The notes under the pieces were generated by a model. That model made no database searches, was not told the DNA's origin, and saw only the letters and a program-made list of their open reading frames with translations. A program made the position numbers and the translations under genes. From JBHIKY01 sp042139015 (lineage in GTDB: Bacteria > Bacillota > Bacilli > Bacillales > Marinococcaceae), in contig NZ_JBHIKY010000011.1 of the NCBI RefSeq assembly GCF_042139015.1, positions 62,001 through 126,000 on the forward strand: 64,000 bases of DNA, in the 5' to 3' direction. Positions 8,022 through 16,558 of the stretch are shown piece by piece (the stretch's first letter is position 1; the number at the start of each line of letters is the position of its first letter).

Positions 8022-8732
8022 ATGGCTATGAACGAAAAGAACGTTTCTGTAAAAGAAATGGGATCGGTCAGCTCAGAAAGCATGGATTCTTTTCACAGCC
8101 AGGCCCATTTTTGGGGACGCGCGACGCTGTGGCTATTAATCATTGCCTGCCTCCTGCCTCCCCTCTATCTTTCTTTTATTTTAAACCATCATCCAGGCTG
8201 GGACGCGATTGCAGCAGGAGTCGTCGGCTATGCGGCCTTTATCGGAATTATGTGGGTGCTGGAGCCGATTACGTATTACCCCACCCTTGGCACCGCCGGC
8301 ACATACATGGCATTTTTAACCGGAAACATTGCTAACATGTGTCTTCCCTGCTCGGCCGCGGCCCAGAATGCCATCGGCGCAGAGGCAGGCTCAAAAAAAG
8401 CGGAAATCTCCGGGGCTCTCGCCATCGCTGTGGCGTCGCTCGTCAATATCGTAGTAATTATTTCTGTGATTATCAGCGGCTCTTATATCATCTCTGTCCT
8501 GCCAGCGCCAATCGAGGGAGCCTTCGAATTTGTCCTTCCAGCTATATTCGGCGGGGTGCTCGGCCAGTTTGCCTACAAAACTCCGCTGTATGGAATAATT
8601 GCTCTTGGAGTAGGACTGGCAGTGTTGTTTTCACCAATTTTCAGTTTAATCAAAATCGTTATTTGTGTCATTTTAACCATCACGATTGTGCTCTTTCTGG
8701 AGAACAGAAATGATGGTGATAAAAATGGATAG
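8022..8732 (+). CDS. Multi-spanning membrane protein, second subunit of the M20/DUF5058 module
   Basis: After a polar N-terminus of about 35 residues, six or seven hydrophobic segments follow. Between them lies a conserved-looking TLGTAGTYMAFLTGNIANMC stretch followed by PCSAAAQNAIGAEAG. The pattern of small residues and a polar membrane loop suggests a transport path. The start ATG at 8022 lies 11 bases after AAGGAG; a GTG at 8010 overlaps that site and is rejected. It is the last gene of the amidohydrolase operon. No named family can be given from sequence alone. Confidence 0.7.
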   Translation: MAMNEKNVSVKEMGSVSSESMDSFHSQAHFWGRATLWLLIIACLLPPLYLSFILNHHPGWDAIAAGVVGYAAFIGIMWVLEPITYYPTLGTAGTYMAFLTGNIANMCLPCSAAAQNAIGAEAGSKKAEISGALAIAVASLVNIVVIISVIISGSYIISVLPAPIEGAFEFVLPAIFGGVLGQFAYKTPLYGIIALGVGLAVLFSPIFSLIKIVICVILTITIVLFLENRNDGDKNG

Positions 8733-8762
8733 TATGGAAATCTGATGAAACAGGAGATGCGG

Positions 8763-9190
8763 GGGTGGATGCCGTTTCCTCGCTTCCGAGTCCTTTTCCT
8801 CCGGAAACGGCTGATTTCCCCGGCTATCTTTGGTTTTCCACCATACTGGGTATTTTTCCACTCGCCCGGGTGCGGTTTCCACGTTTCCGGTGAGCGTTTC
8901 CTCTCTTCCAGCTTCGCTTTCCTCCTCAATTGCCGGCTTTCACGCGGGTGGATCTCTTTTCCACGTTTCCGAGTTCTTTTCCTCCGGAAACGGTTGATTT
9001 CCCCGGCCATCTTAGGTTTTCCACCATACTGGGAATTTTTCCACTCGCCTGGGTGCGGTTTCCGCGTTTCCGGTGAGCGTTTCCTCTCTTCCAGCTTCGC
9101 TTTCCACCTCAACTGCCCGCTTTCACGCGGGTGGATCTCTTTTCCACGTTTCCGAGTCCTTTTCCACCGGAAATCGATGTTTTCCCCCCG
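8763..9190. repeat. 183-bp tandem repeat, two full copies plus about 60 bases, dense in TTTCC
   Basis: GGGTGGAT begins at 8763, 8946 and 9129, exactly 183 bases apart, and the intervening sequence is highly similar (for example TCCGAGT.CTTTTCC..CCGGAAA.CG.TGATTTCCCC). The full unit at 8946 contains TTTCC ten times on the plus strand. Because 183 is a multiple of three, long open frames of low-complexity protein appear on both strands (8745-9245 plus, 8573-9112 minus). They lack family resemblance and convincing starts, so I do not call them genes. Confidence 0.9.
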
Positions 9191-9394
9191 CCGCGCCTAT
9201 AGCAGACAATCATTAATTTTTTCTAGAAAGCTACTAAAAATGTGAAACTAAAGTTTTATGAAGAAACAAATAAAAATAGGTAATTTATTTAGTTTTTTTG
9301 GTTATTGTTTAATTTAAAGAATTGAAGTGAAGGAGTAGGATAACTCTTCAAATTAGGAAAGGCAGTAATAGACATAATAATAGGGAGATATTCT

Positions 9395-10582
9395 ATGTCA
9401 ATTTCAGCTATTATTCTTTTATTATTTATTGGGTATGTGATTTTCACTCTGGATAAGATAAAAGAAAAAATACCTGTTCCTCCTCTTTTGGTACTTATAG
9501 GTATTGGGCTTTATTTTGTGCCGTATTTTTCTGTTATAGAAGTAACAGAGACCATGATATATCATGTTTTTTTACCTGTACTGCTTTTTACATCAGCGTA
9601 TCATTTTTCGCCTTCCTCTCTGAAAAAGAATGCCGGCATCATTGGTTTTTTGGCCAGCATTGGTCTTATGCTGACTGTCATTATCTTAGGAGTACTCATT
9701 TATGCTCTGGGGAGTATGTTTCTTCCATTATCATTTATTGGAGCCTTATTAATAGCTTCCATTCTTACTCCTACAGATCCTGTCTCCGTTGTTTCCATAT
9801 TACAGAAATCTTCCAAGGACCAAATGCTGGCTGAAGTTGTGGAAGGAGAGTCGCTTATAAATGACGGAACGAGCATTGTCATATTCTCTGTGATTTTAGG
9901 GATATACCTTAATGATACTTCTTTTTCTGTTGGAGGTTTTCTGGGGGAATTTTTCTATGTATCTTTAGGCGGAATTATTATTGGCGTACTTGTAGGCTGG
10001 ATTTTCAGCAAGGCAGTCCATTTTACTCACCATCGTGAATATCAGGTCATGTTAAGCATTATTGTCGCTTATGGCATTTTCCACCTTGCCGAACATTTTG
10101 GTTTTTCAGGTGTATTAGCGACAGTTTTTGCCGGGATAGTTTTATCCTATGAATTTGGGAGATCCATAAAAGAGGATCACTTCAGGGAGTCGTTGGACGG
10201 CTTCTGGGATATTGTGGAGATTTCTATATTATCCTTGTTATTTTTACTCATCGGAATTGAGGCTGCCGGGCATTTGTCGTTTCATTACTGGGGCTTGGCT
10301 GTGCTTATATTTATGGCTTCAATAGTAGTTAGGTTTATCATCATCACCGGATCCATTAAGCTTTTCCCCGCCTGGCGCCATAGTATCAGCTGGAGAAAAG
10401 CTACTCTTATCAGCTGGTCAGGCCTGAAAGGTTCGATGTCTGTTTTTTTAATACTCAGTCTGTCCGCTCAGAATACTGCAAATGCTGACGTATTAATATC
10501 TCTTACCTTTGCAGCTGTTCTGCTCTCTTTAGTTATTCAAAGCATCGGAATCTACCCTTTATCAAAAAAATTACTCAAGTAA
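9395..10582 (+). CDS. CPA1 family cation:proton antiporter (NhaP-like)
   Basis: The 395-residue protein has about 12 hydrophobic helices. It carries the CPA1 signatures FLPVLLFTSAYHF (helix 3) and LTPTDPVSVVSIL with the ion-binding Asp of the TDP motif, then EGESLINDGTSIVIF with the ND pair of the unwound helix 5/6 core. WSGLKGSMSVFLILSLS matches the late conserved RGALS/GLKG region. Such proteins exchange sodium or potassium for protons and keep cytoplasmic pH and sodium low. It is followed after 13 bases by an MpsC-domain gene. The C-terminal cytosolic regulatory tail of larger homologues is absent. Confidence 0.92.
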   Translation: MSISAIILLLFIGYVIFTLDKIKEKIPVPPLLVLIGIGLYFVPYFSVIEVTETMIYHVFLPVLLFTSAYHFSPSSLKKNAGIIGFLASIGLMLTVIILGVLIYALGSMFLPLSFIGALLIASILTPTDPVSVVSILQKSSKDQMLAEVVEGESLINDGTSIVIFSVILGIYLNDTSFSVGGFLGEFFYVSLGGIIIGVLVGWIFSKAVHFTHHREYQVMLSIIVAYGIFHLAEHFGFSGVLATVFAGIVLSYEFGRSIKEDHFRESLDGFWDIVEISILSLLFLLIGIEAAGHLSFHYWGLAVLIFMASIVVRFIIITGSIKLFPAWRHSISWRKATLISWSGLKGSMSVFLILSLSAQNTANADVLISLTFAAVLLSLVIQSIGIYPLSKKLLK

Positions 10583-10595
10583 AGGAGTGTTTCGA

Positions 10596-11078
10596 TTGGA
10601 AGAAACAGGTCAGTCTCTTGAACATAGAGCAGCCAGTATTATTGTTAAAAGATTTAAAGATTATTTTAGCAAAGGACCAGGCTCCGTATATGTTTCCATC
10701 AAGAAAGGCTTCTTCTCTATTCATATCCGGGAGTTTTTAACTCCCCTGGAAAATTTCTGGAATTTAAACTGCTTCGAAGTGGAAACAAAACTAAATGATT
10801 TAATAGCCAAGGAGGAAAAAAAGCCGGAAGGGACAAAAGCATATTGGCCAAGTGATCATATCATAGTTGTCTATCATTACGGGGTGCTCGGGGGACTCGA
10901 AAAAGAGTTTATTAAAGAAGGATATACCGCTGAAGTAAAGATAAAAAAACGAAAAATTGAAAAACAGCTTTATGATTTGAAGTACCTTGAATGGTTGCTT
11001 CAAAAGCAGGTGCATGAAGTATTTATAGACTGGATTTTTAATTTAGACTGCGGGTATAACGTTCTTCTCATAGAATGA
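10596..11078 (+). CDS. DUF2294 / MpsC-domain protein
   Basis: The 160-residue soluble protein has two similar halves. The first carries SKGPGSVYVSIKKGFFSIHI and FLTPLE, the pattern of PF10057 (formerly DUF2294, now MpsC, named after a sodium-translocating membrane-potential-generating system). The second half resembles it more loosely. A TTG start at 10596 is chosen because AAAGGAG ends eight bases upstream; the longer GTG frame at 10587 overlaps that site. It lies 13 bases after a cation/proton antiporter, so a joint role in sodium or membrane-potential homeostasis is likely but inferred. Confidence 0.75.
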   Translation: MEETGQSLEHRAASIIVKRFKDYFSKGPGSVYVSIKKGFFSIHIREFLTPLENFWNLNCFEVETKLNDLIAKEEKKPEGTKAYWPSDHIIVVYHYGVLGGLEKEFIKEGYTAEVKIKKRKIEKQLYDLKYLEWLLQKQVHEVFIDWIFNLDCGYNVLLIE

Positions 11079-11211
11079 AAATGTACCTCACCCTCCATCC
11101 TCCACTTCATTTATACCTGCTAATTGATTTATTATTCTTTGACATATGTGAAAAAGATGATAAGGCCGAGGTCCACTTCTGGTTTATAGGTTAACTCTAA
11201 TGGTCTATCTA

Positions 11212-11589
11212 TTACCGCTGGTTTTTACGATACGTGAATGAATGCTTTTGACTGGAAGAGTGATCTGTAGAATCGGTTACGATAGCGTGTTTTTCTTGAT
11301 TTTTATCGGGCTTCTTTATATATCTGGCTGAATAATGTCTCAGACTGGAATCGTGAATAATACGGATAATCGGCCGCATGAGCAACTGAAAACTAGCTAA
11401 TATAAAAAATACATTTCCTATGGTTTGAATGGGTGGGTCAAATAAATATAATATGCTCCCTGTTAAAAATAATATCCCCGTGGATAGATCATTAAGCATA
11501 CTAACGATTTTGTATCTTTTTCTAAAAAAAATATAATATTTACCTAGCTTAATATCTAAAAAATCTTTGGCGTGCTTCATTTTTGCCAT
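11212..11589 (-). CDS. YrhK-like small membrane protein
   Basis: The 125-residue protein has a basic N-terminus (KRYKIVSMLNDLSTG), two membrane helices near residues 35-50 and 58-75 separated by FDPPIQTIG, and the LLMRPIIRIIHD segment. This agrees with the YrhK-like domain (PF14145), known from B. subtilis YrhK but without assigned function. The C-terminal 45 residues are hydrophilic and probably cytosolic. It is a single gene. Confidence 0.75.
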   Translation of the reverse strand: MAKMKHAKDFLDIKLGKYYIFFRKRYKIVSMLNDLSTGILFLTGSILYLFDPPIQTIGNVFFILASFQLLMRPIIRIIHDSSLRHYSARYIKKPDKNQEKHAIVTDSTDHSSSQKHSFTYRKNQR

Positions 11590-11659
11590 TTTATCAGCTC
11601 CTTTCCCTTATCTATACATAGATAATTACGTTACATTTAACCATGCGGAATGGCTCGCT

Positions 11660-11687
11660 GGAGCATGAATATAAGTCTTCATGCTCC
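11660..11687. other. Ten-base-pair perfect hairpin
   Basis: GGAGCATGAA and TTCATGCTCC flank eight bases. No T-run follows on either strand, so it is not a standard terminator. The surrounding 270-base gap (11590-11860) holds nothing else I can identify. Confidence 0.5.
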
Positions 11688-11856
11688 TGAAGTTCATCAT
11701 CTCCGAGTTTCCTGTGAAAGAATCCATACTCTTAATACCCTTCTAGAAAGTGATTAATCTGTTTTTTCTAAAATGAGAAGAAAGACTAGGTAATTTGAAC
11801 AGTGAAGTGGAAATGGAATTAAGAAATGAGGAATAAAAGGTTCAGAGACCATAACT

Positions 11857-11893
11857 AAAAAGCAGCACAGTCCCATGTGCGGACCGTGCTGCT
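11857..11893 (-). terminator. Intrinsic terminator of the SRPBCC gene
   Basis: On the minus strand AGCAGCACGGTCC pairs with GGGACTGTGCTGCT over a six-base loop, followed by TTTT. It begins 10 bases after the stop at 11903. Confidence 0.9.
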
Positions 11894-11902
11894 GCGTTAT
11901 TA

Positions 11903-12373
11903 TTATGATTTTACACTTGGTCTGGCTGCTTCCTCCTCTGCCACTCGTTTCACACGCTCCACGAAAGTCACGACTACCTTGCTGCTGGCCAGCACAATCA
12001 GTGGCTTTATATACCATTTGAGAGGCTTATTCGTTGCCGTATAGCGGAAATGAGTTTTATTTTCATTCATTTTAATTAACTCGTACGCTGCTGTGATCTC
12101 GAACATATTGGCAATCGTAAAACCGACCTTTAACACCTTATTGCCTGGTGCATCCATATACTCGAGCGTTTCCACTTCATATTCCTCTACACGCTTGCCT
12201 TCTTGATATTTTTGCCGGTATATACTGCCAATCCCGCCTTCCGTAACCTTCACCGGCTTATGCTCAATCACCTGAGGCATAATTTTCTGCATATTTTCTA
12301 AAGACCCGTCAAATAAACTCCACACCTCTTCCACCGGAGCGTGAATCTCAATTTCTTTCGTCCACTGCTTCAT
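11903..12373 (-). CDS. SRPBCC (START-like) family protein
   Basis: The 156-residue protein begins IEIHAPVEEVWSLFDGSLENM, the usual first strand and helices of the SRPBCC fold (polyketide cyclase / Bet v1-like). The beta-strands that follow (IGSIYRQKYQEGKRVEEYEV, THFRYTATNKPL) and a final long helix (VVTFVERVKRVAEEEA) fit the fold. Members bind hydrophobic ligands or act as cyclases or transporters; the ligand is unknown. It is transcribed alone with its own terminator. Confidence 0.85.
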   Translation of the reverse strand: MKQWTKEIEIHAPVEEVWSLFDGSLENMQKIMPQVIEHKPVKVTEGGIGSIYRQKYQEGKRVEEYEVETLEYMDAPGNKVLKVGFTIANMFEITAAYELIKMNENKTHFRYTATNKPLKWYIKPLIVLASSKVVVTFVERVKRVAEEEAARPSVKS

Positions 12374-12499
12374 TTTCTGAGCACCCCTTTCTTATGCTGT
12401 ATGCCCACTAGATCTCTTCTGTTATTAATATCATTCGGCATCCAATTAAAAAAATCCTTCCCACATTTCTTCTGCACTCATTTGTTAATACAACAGCAG

Positions 12500-13528
12500 C
12501 TACCTGCTTAGATTAGAAAGCAGGCGGTCGTAGTTAATCTCTGCCACCAATTCACCTGTAACAAGACGATTACGGATCCGCGCGAGCAGCTGTTGTTCTT
12601 TTTCCCCTAACGTCGCCACATCCCATTTTTTGTGGAAAACAGCGTAGAGATCATAATCTCTAAGCCTTAAGAAAAGCGGGATTTTTTTGATGAAATCAGG
12701 ATCGAGCGGAAGTATTGTTTTGTAACCTTTTAGAAAATGGTAGAGCAGTTCTTCTCCGAAGCGGGACCGCTCCTCCAGGCTGCTGCCTGAGTGCTTTATC
12801 CAGACAGAATAATATATTGGAATCGCAATATCGCTTACGTAATAGAAATACACACTGTCATCAAAGTCAAAAACATGAATCTCTCCGTCATGATAGAAAA
12901 AGTTCCCGGGGTGGATGTCGGCGTGAATCAGGCCGAAGGTTTCCTTTGTTTTTGGCATGGCATTGATACTGTTTACAATTTGTTTACCTCCGGAAATAAT
13001 TTCTTTGTCTTTCTGTTGATCTAAGTAATATGGCAGATTATGCAGATCCTCTGCCAGCCAGTCTTCCCTCCTGGATGCCCCCGGCTGATAGTCCATTGAT
13101 ACAGAGTGCATACTTGCTGTTATTTTACCCCATTTTTCAAACAGTTCCGGTCCAAAAAGCTCATCAGAAATCTTCACCCTTTGGCCGGGCGCTTTTTCAA
13201 ACAAACAGACGAAGAATGACGTATCACCTGCAGGGATTACCTCGACAAGCTCCCCATTCCGAGAAGGATGAACAAGGGAGACGTTGATATCATGGGAGTG
13301 AAGAAAGTTAACCCAATCGATCTCTGCTTCGATTGCTGCTTTGCTACGATGCGAGGAGTGGGTCAGTCTTAAAATATAGGGAGTGTCATTTATGTGCACT
13401 TCAAATACGTAATTCTCAAAATCCCCAAGTTTTTCAGACTTCGAAACTGCTGCTCCATATCTGCCGGCTGCTTCTATTAATAATTCATCTGTAAAAAGTT
13501 CTTCAATCCATTGCTCCATCCAAGTCAC
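12500..13528 (-). CDS. APH/ChoK-type phosphotransferase
   Basis: The 342-residue protein has the kinase-like fold of aminoglycoside phosphotransferases. The catalytic loop is GLIHADIHPGNFFY (HxDxxxxN) and the metal-binding segment is HVFDFDDSVYFYYVSD (DFD/DFG equivalent). Such enzymes phosphorylate small-molecule hydroxyls such as choline, homoserine or antibiotics; this sequence does not reveal which. It is the last gene of a tight five-gene operon starting at 16395, six bases after endonuclease I. Confidence 0.85.
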   Translation of the reverse strand: MTWMEQWIEELFTDELLIEAAGRYGAAVSKSEKLGDFENYVFEVHINDTPYILRLTHSSHRSKAAIEAEIDWVNFLHSHDINVSLVHPSRNGELVEVIPAGDTSFFVCLFEKAPGQRVKISDELFGPELFEKWGKITASMHSVSMDYQPGASRREDWLAEDLHNLPYYLDQQKDKEIISGGKQIVNSINAMPKTKETFGLIHADIHPGNFFYHDGEIHVFDFDDSVYFYYVSDIAIPIYYSVWIKHSGSSLEERSRFGEELLYHFLKGYKTILPLDPDFIKKIPLFLRLRDYDLYAVFHKKWDVATLGEKEQQLLARIRNRLVTGELVAEINYDRLLSNLSR

Positions 13529-13533
13529 CTCAT

Positions 13534-14433
13534 CTATACTTTTGTCATTAAATGTTTGTCTGGAAAATCAATAAAAGGATTGCGATTGCCCTGAATTTCA
13601 AAAATTGCCTGGTTACGGTGTTTTTCGTAAAGGTCCGGGGGAAATTCTTTATGCCATTTTTGTAACAGTTCCACATCTATGGCTTCTGAATAAGAGGCGT
13701 CTATCTCTTCCGGATACCTTAGTAAAAAATATAGCATGGCTCTTGCAGCAGGTCCTTTTCCGTGCTCCGGCTCAAACAGCTCCTTCTCAGCTTTTCCGCA
13801 TGCTTTTTCAACTCGATTTGGATCGATACTTCCGGGAGTGTAGTCCTCAAAATCATAGTAAGGGTAATTGCTTCGGATGGAATTGCAGACAGGCTCGCAT
13901 GTGAATAAGTGATGAATGTCGCCCCTCATAGGCTCCTTTTCACCAAACCACGATTGCGGGACAGCATGTTCACAGTTAAATTTCAACTCAGCGGCAATGG
14001 CTGGGGCCTGCTCGTCATCGGATTCGTTTTCCATTGCTGTTCTACGTCTTGCAGCGATGTCTGCATCTTCTTTTATGACTTCTTCCGCGTTGCGTTTCTC
14101 TCCCGAATACACGTTTGTTAAAGTGCCGTCCGGCCGCAGATCCACCCACGGATAAACATATTCTGCCGGATTATAGCGCACCTGTCTCGTGTGTGTCTCC
14201 TGCAGCAGTTGACTCAGCGATTGCTGCAGCTCTTCCATGCTGTCATGATTCATATCAATGCCGCGGTAATAACACTCAACTGCTTTCCTGTCTTTCATTT
14301 CATCATAATAAGCATTTTCATTTTCTCTGGCCGCAGTTACCGAACGATGAAGCTTTGAAAGAAGCACCTTAATTCGCTGCTTATCCTCAGGAACGGGCAG
14401 GTATTTCTCCTCCTGCTGGCGGGTTATGTTCAC
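13534..14433 (-). CDS. Endonuclease I family nuclease
   Basis: The 299-residue protein contains the endonuclease I (PF04231) core: NCEHAVPQSWFGEKEPMRGD, then HHLFTCEPVCNSIRSNYPY, with the beta-beta-alpha metal active site (His/Asn). Bacillus relatives such as YurI are secreted non-specific nucleases. Here no signal peptide is visible (the N-terminus is MNITRQQEEKYLPVPEDKQR), so it may be cytosolic. It lies three bases downstream of a TPR gene and six upstream of the APH-like kinase. Its presence in an operon of modifying enzymes is unusual. Confidence 0.85.
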   Translation of the reverse strand: MNITRQQEEKYLPVPEDKQRIKVLLSKLHRSVTAARENENAYYDEMKDRKAVECYYRGIDMNHDSMEELQQSLSQLLQETHTRQVRYNPAEYVYPWVDLRPDGTLTNVYSGEKRNAEEVIKEDADIAARRRTAMENESDDEQAPAIAAELKFNCEHAVPQSWFGEKEPMRGDIHHLFTCEPVCNSIRSNYPYYDFEDYTPGSIDPNRVEKACGKAEKELFEPEHGKGPAARAMLYFLLRYPEEIDASYSEAIDVELLQKWHKEFPPDLYEKHRNQAIFEIQGNRNPFIDFPDKHLMTKV

Positions 14434-14435
14434 TT

Positions 14436-14927
14436 CTATTCACTCCCCTTCCATTGCTGATCCAGCTTATCGGAGTAAAATCTGATTGCCCTTTTATAAT
14501 TTAATAACTGATGATCAGTGGTTGTATCAAGCAGACAGTTTAGAAGTTCTTTCATTGCCTCCTGGTGGTTCTGCAAATTATACAGGGTCATCGAATAAAA
14601 CACGCGGATGGCATGGCGATCTGGAAATTGACGTAAACCCGTCTGCAATACTTCATACGCTTTGTCATATTCTCCGAGGGTTCGATAGGTGCTCCCCAGA
14701 CCGACATATGCCTCTGAAAGATCCTTTTCAGTAAGCCCGAGAAGAATCGCTCGTTCATAGTGAGGCACCGCCTCAGCTTCTAAGCCTATCCTGTCAAAGC
14801 TGCAGGCACATTGATAGTGGAGATAAGCATTATCAGGTGATTGTTCGGCCAGTGCCACCATAAGTTTATTGGACTCCTCGTATTTTCCTTCCTTTAGAAG
14901 ATCTAACGCCTTATCTAATTGGCTCAT
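14436..14927 (-). CDS. TPR-repeat protein
   Basis: The 163-residue protein has three to four tetratricopeptide repeats (AYLHYQCACSFDRIGLEAEA, EAYVGLGSTYRTLGEYDKAY, RVFYSMTLYNLQNHQEA), a helical scaffold for protein contacts. The start chosen is ATG at 14927, ten bases after GGAAAGG and overlapping the upstream nucleotidyltransferase by 17 bases. A longer frame to 15080 lies inside that gene and is rejected. TPR proteins of this size with a tetratrico_5-like domain are common in Bacillus operons. Confidence 0.8.
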   Translation of the reverse strand: MSQLDKALDLLKEGKYEESNKLMVALAEQSPDNAYLHYQCACSFDRIGLEAEAVPHYERAILLGLTEKDLSEAYVGLGSTYRTLGEYDKAYEVLQTGLRQFPDRHAIRVFYSMTLYNLQNHQEAMKELLNCLLDTTTDHQLLNYKRAIRFYSDKLDQQWKGSE

Positions 14928-15648
14928 TTTCTTCATCCTTTCCGGAAGAAAAGCCGGCAAAAAGTTTCCCTCCATATGGTGAAAGCATTTGCTCGACAAG
15001 TGATACCACCATCTGCTTTTTTCCGTGACGGTAAAAGGCTTCGAACGATTGCACGAAAAAGTCAGTGAAATCTGGATCATATGCTTCTAATGCTCTAATG
15101 ATCCCCTTGGATTTGCCAGCCCACCTCCGGTTTGTACGGAGGACAAATTCATGAAGCAGCTCGAACAGCGTATTGGCTATGCACAGCTCCTCGTCCCGTT
15201 TTTCAGCTCCCAGAAAATCATCCAGTGCATCCGTGATAAAATAACGCTTTATACGAATGGTTTCGTCTGACCATTCTGCAGGTCCTTCCACGAGCCGTTT
15301 TTGTGCTTTTTCTTTCACCGGCGCAGCCTTCTTCTCTCCTTTTAAAATGATACCCTCGGCAAGCATTCTTGCCTTCATTGGAACTCCCTCTCCACAATCC
15401 TTTTCAATAAAGGCTTGATAGGTGGTGAACGAATGAGCAAACAATTCAATCGGCCATCCAAATTCAAAAAAGGATTCACGATACGAGCTCTTCAGTGTTT
15501 CATCAAAAATGACAATATCCAAATCAGACGTTTTTGTCGTCTCCCCGCGCACTACGCTTCCAGCCAAAAGTGCCGCATCACATTCCGGAAAAAATTTATC
15601 TATGAACAAACGAGCTGTCTGTAGAGGTGGTGCAGTACGCTGCTTCAA
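14911..15648 (-). CDS. Nucleotidyltransferase-domain protein
   Basis: The 245-residue protein has the minimal nucleotidyltransferase motif GSVVRGETTKTSDLDIVIFD (GS-x9-12-DxD) at residues 30-50. A helical C-terminal half follows, of the kind seen in aminoglycoside nucleotidyltransferase-like and HEPN-fused proteins. The start is TTG directly after the stop of the upstream methyltransferase, with AAAAGGAG at the right distance, so translation is coupled. It may adenylylate a small molecule or protein; the substrate is unknown. Confidence 0.8.
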   Translation of the reverse strand: MKQRTAPPLQTARLFIDKFFPECDAALLAGSVVRGETTKTSDLDIVIFDETLKSSYRESFFEFGWPIELFAHSFTTYQAFIEKDCGEGVPMKARMLAEGIILKGEKKAAPVKEKAQKRLVEGPAEWSDETIRIKRYFITDALDDFLGAEKRDEELCIANTLFELLHEFVLRTNRRWAGKSKGIIRALEAYDPDFTDFFVQSFEAFYRHGKKQMVVSLVEQMLSPYGGKLFAGFSSGKDEENEPIR

Positions 15649-16395
15649 TTACGACTCTCCTTTTTTCCTGGATTTAATTAAAAGAAACGAAGGCTTTCGC
15701 AGTTCACTGCAAAGTTTAGGCTGTTTTTCTAACCCCTCTGCTGTCGGTTTTGGCTCCTGAACTTCTTCAATTAAAAAGCCTGAAGCAATCAGCGTGTTCA
15801 TCAGACTGCTGATCGTACGGTGGTATTTTATGACGCCATCAATCACCCAGTGCTGCTCCCTTTTTCCTTCCTCCTGATAATTATCAAGTGCCCAGTAAAG
15901 TTTATTCCCCTTCTTATCTTTAATCCATTTTCCCATGCCTCTCCGGGCCGTGGCATAAGGATGCTCCATCGTAAAAATAAATATTCCGCCGTGCCTGAGT
16001 GCAGTATGGGTCTTTTCCACAATGGAGCTGTAATTCTTTATGTAGTGCATGGCCAGAGAACTGACTGCCATATCAAAGCCCGCGGCTGGTAATTGACAAT
16101 CTTCCATTGATGACTGTTCGTAGATGATGTTCTCATGATGGTTTGTCATTCTCGCCTGGTTAATCATATTTGAAGATATATCAATTCCTCGTACACTTTT
16201 CGCTTTATTGGCTGCACAATAATACGCAAACGCTCCGGCACCGCAGCCGAGATCGAGGATATCTTTCCCCCCCGGATCTCCAAGTGCTGCACGTAATGCC
16301 GGCTGTTCAATGAAATCATTGTAGGAAGTTCCGCTTTCGCGCATTGTTTTATATTCTTGATAAAAAGTATCTTCATCATAAATGTTCTGCTTCAT
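15649..16395 (-). CDS. Class I SAM-dependent methyltransferase
   Basis: The 248-residue protein has the SAM-binding motif I DILDLGCGAGAFAYY, an acidic motif II (VRGIDISSNMI), and motif IV-like FDMAVSSLAMHYI. It belongs to the methyltransf_11/25 group acting on small molecules or tRNA. It is the first gene of an operon continuing with nucleotidyltransferase, TPR, endonuclease I and APH-like kinase genes, which overlap or nearly touch. The substrate is not predictable. Confidence 0.88.
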   Translation of the reverse strand: MKQNIYDEDTFYQEYKTMRESGTSYNDFIEQPALRAALGDPGGKDILDLGCGAGAFAYYCAANKAKSVRGIDISSNMINQARMTNHHENIIYEQSSMEDCQLPAAGFDMAVSSLAMHYIKNYSSIVEKTHTALRHGGIFIFTMEHPYATARRGMGKWIKDKKGNKLYWALDNYQEEGKREQHWVIDGVIKYHRTISSLMNTLIASGFLIEEVQEPKPTAEGLEKQPKLCSELRKPSFLLIKSRKKGES

Positions 16396-16483
16396 AATCT
16401 TCCTCTCCCGTTCCTATTTTCAGAATATTTCTTTCTTATCATTTTATCACTATTCCTAACAATTTCCATGAAGAGAAAAATTA

Positions 16484-16521
16484 TTGACTAAGATAGTAAT
16501 TCATCATACTATATCCATAGT
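16484..16521 (+). promoter_or_regulatory. Sigma-A promoter with overlapping PadR operator candidate
   Basis: TTGACT (16484-16489) is followed after exactly 17 bases by TACTAT (16507-16512). An inverted repeat ACTAT-ATCC-ATAGT (16508-16521) covers the -10 box. PadR proteins usually bind short ATAC/GTAT- or ACTAT-type palindromes at their own promoter, so autorepression by the following gene is likely. Confidence 0.7.
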
Positions 16522-16558
16522 AGATATATCTATAATTGATATAAAGGAGATAGAATTA

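Noticed and set aside
8573..9112. 179-residue minus-strand frame and 166-residue plus-strand frame through the 183-bp repeat
   Set aside because: Both are open because the repeat unit is a multiple of three and rich in TTTCC. They have biased composition and no family resemblance, and the minus frame overlaps the end of a real gene.
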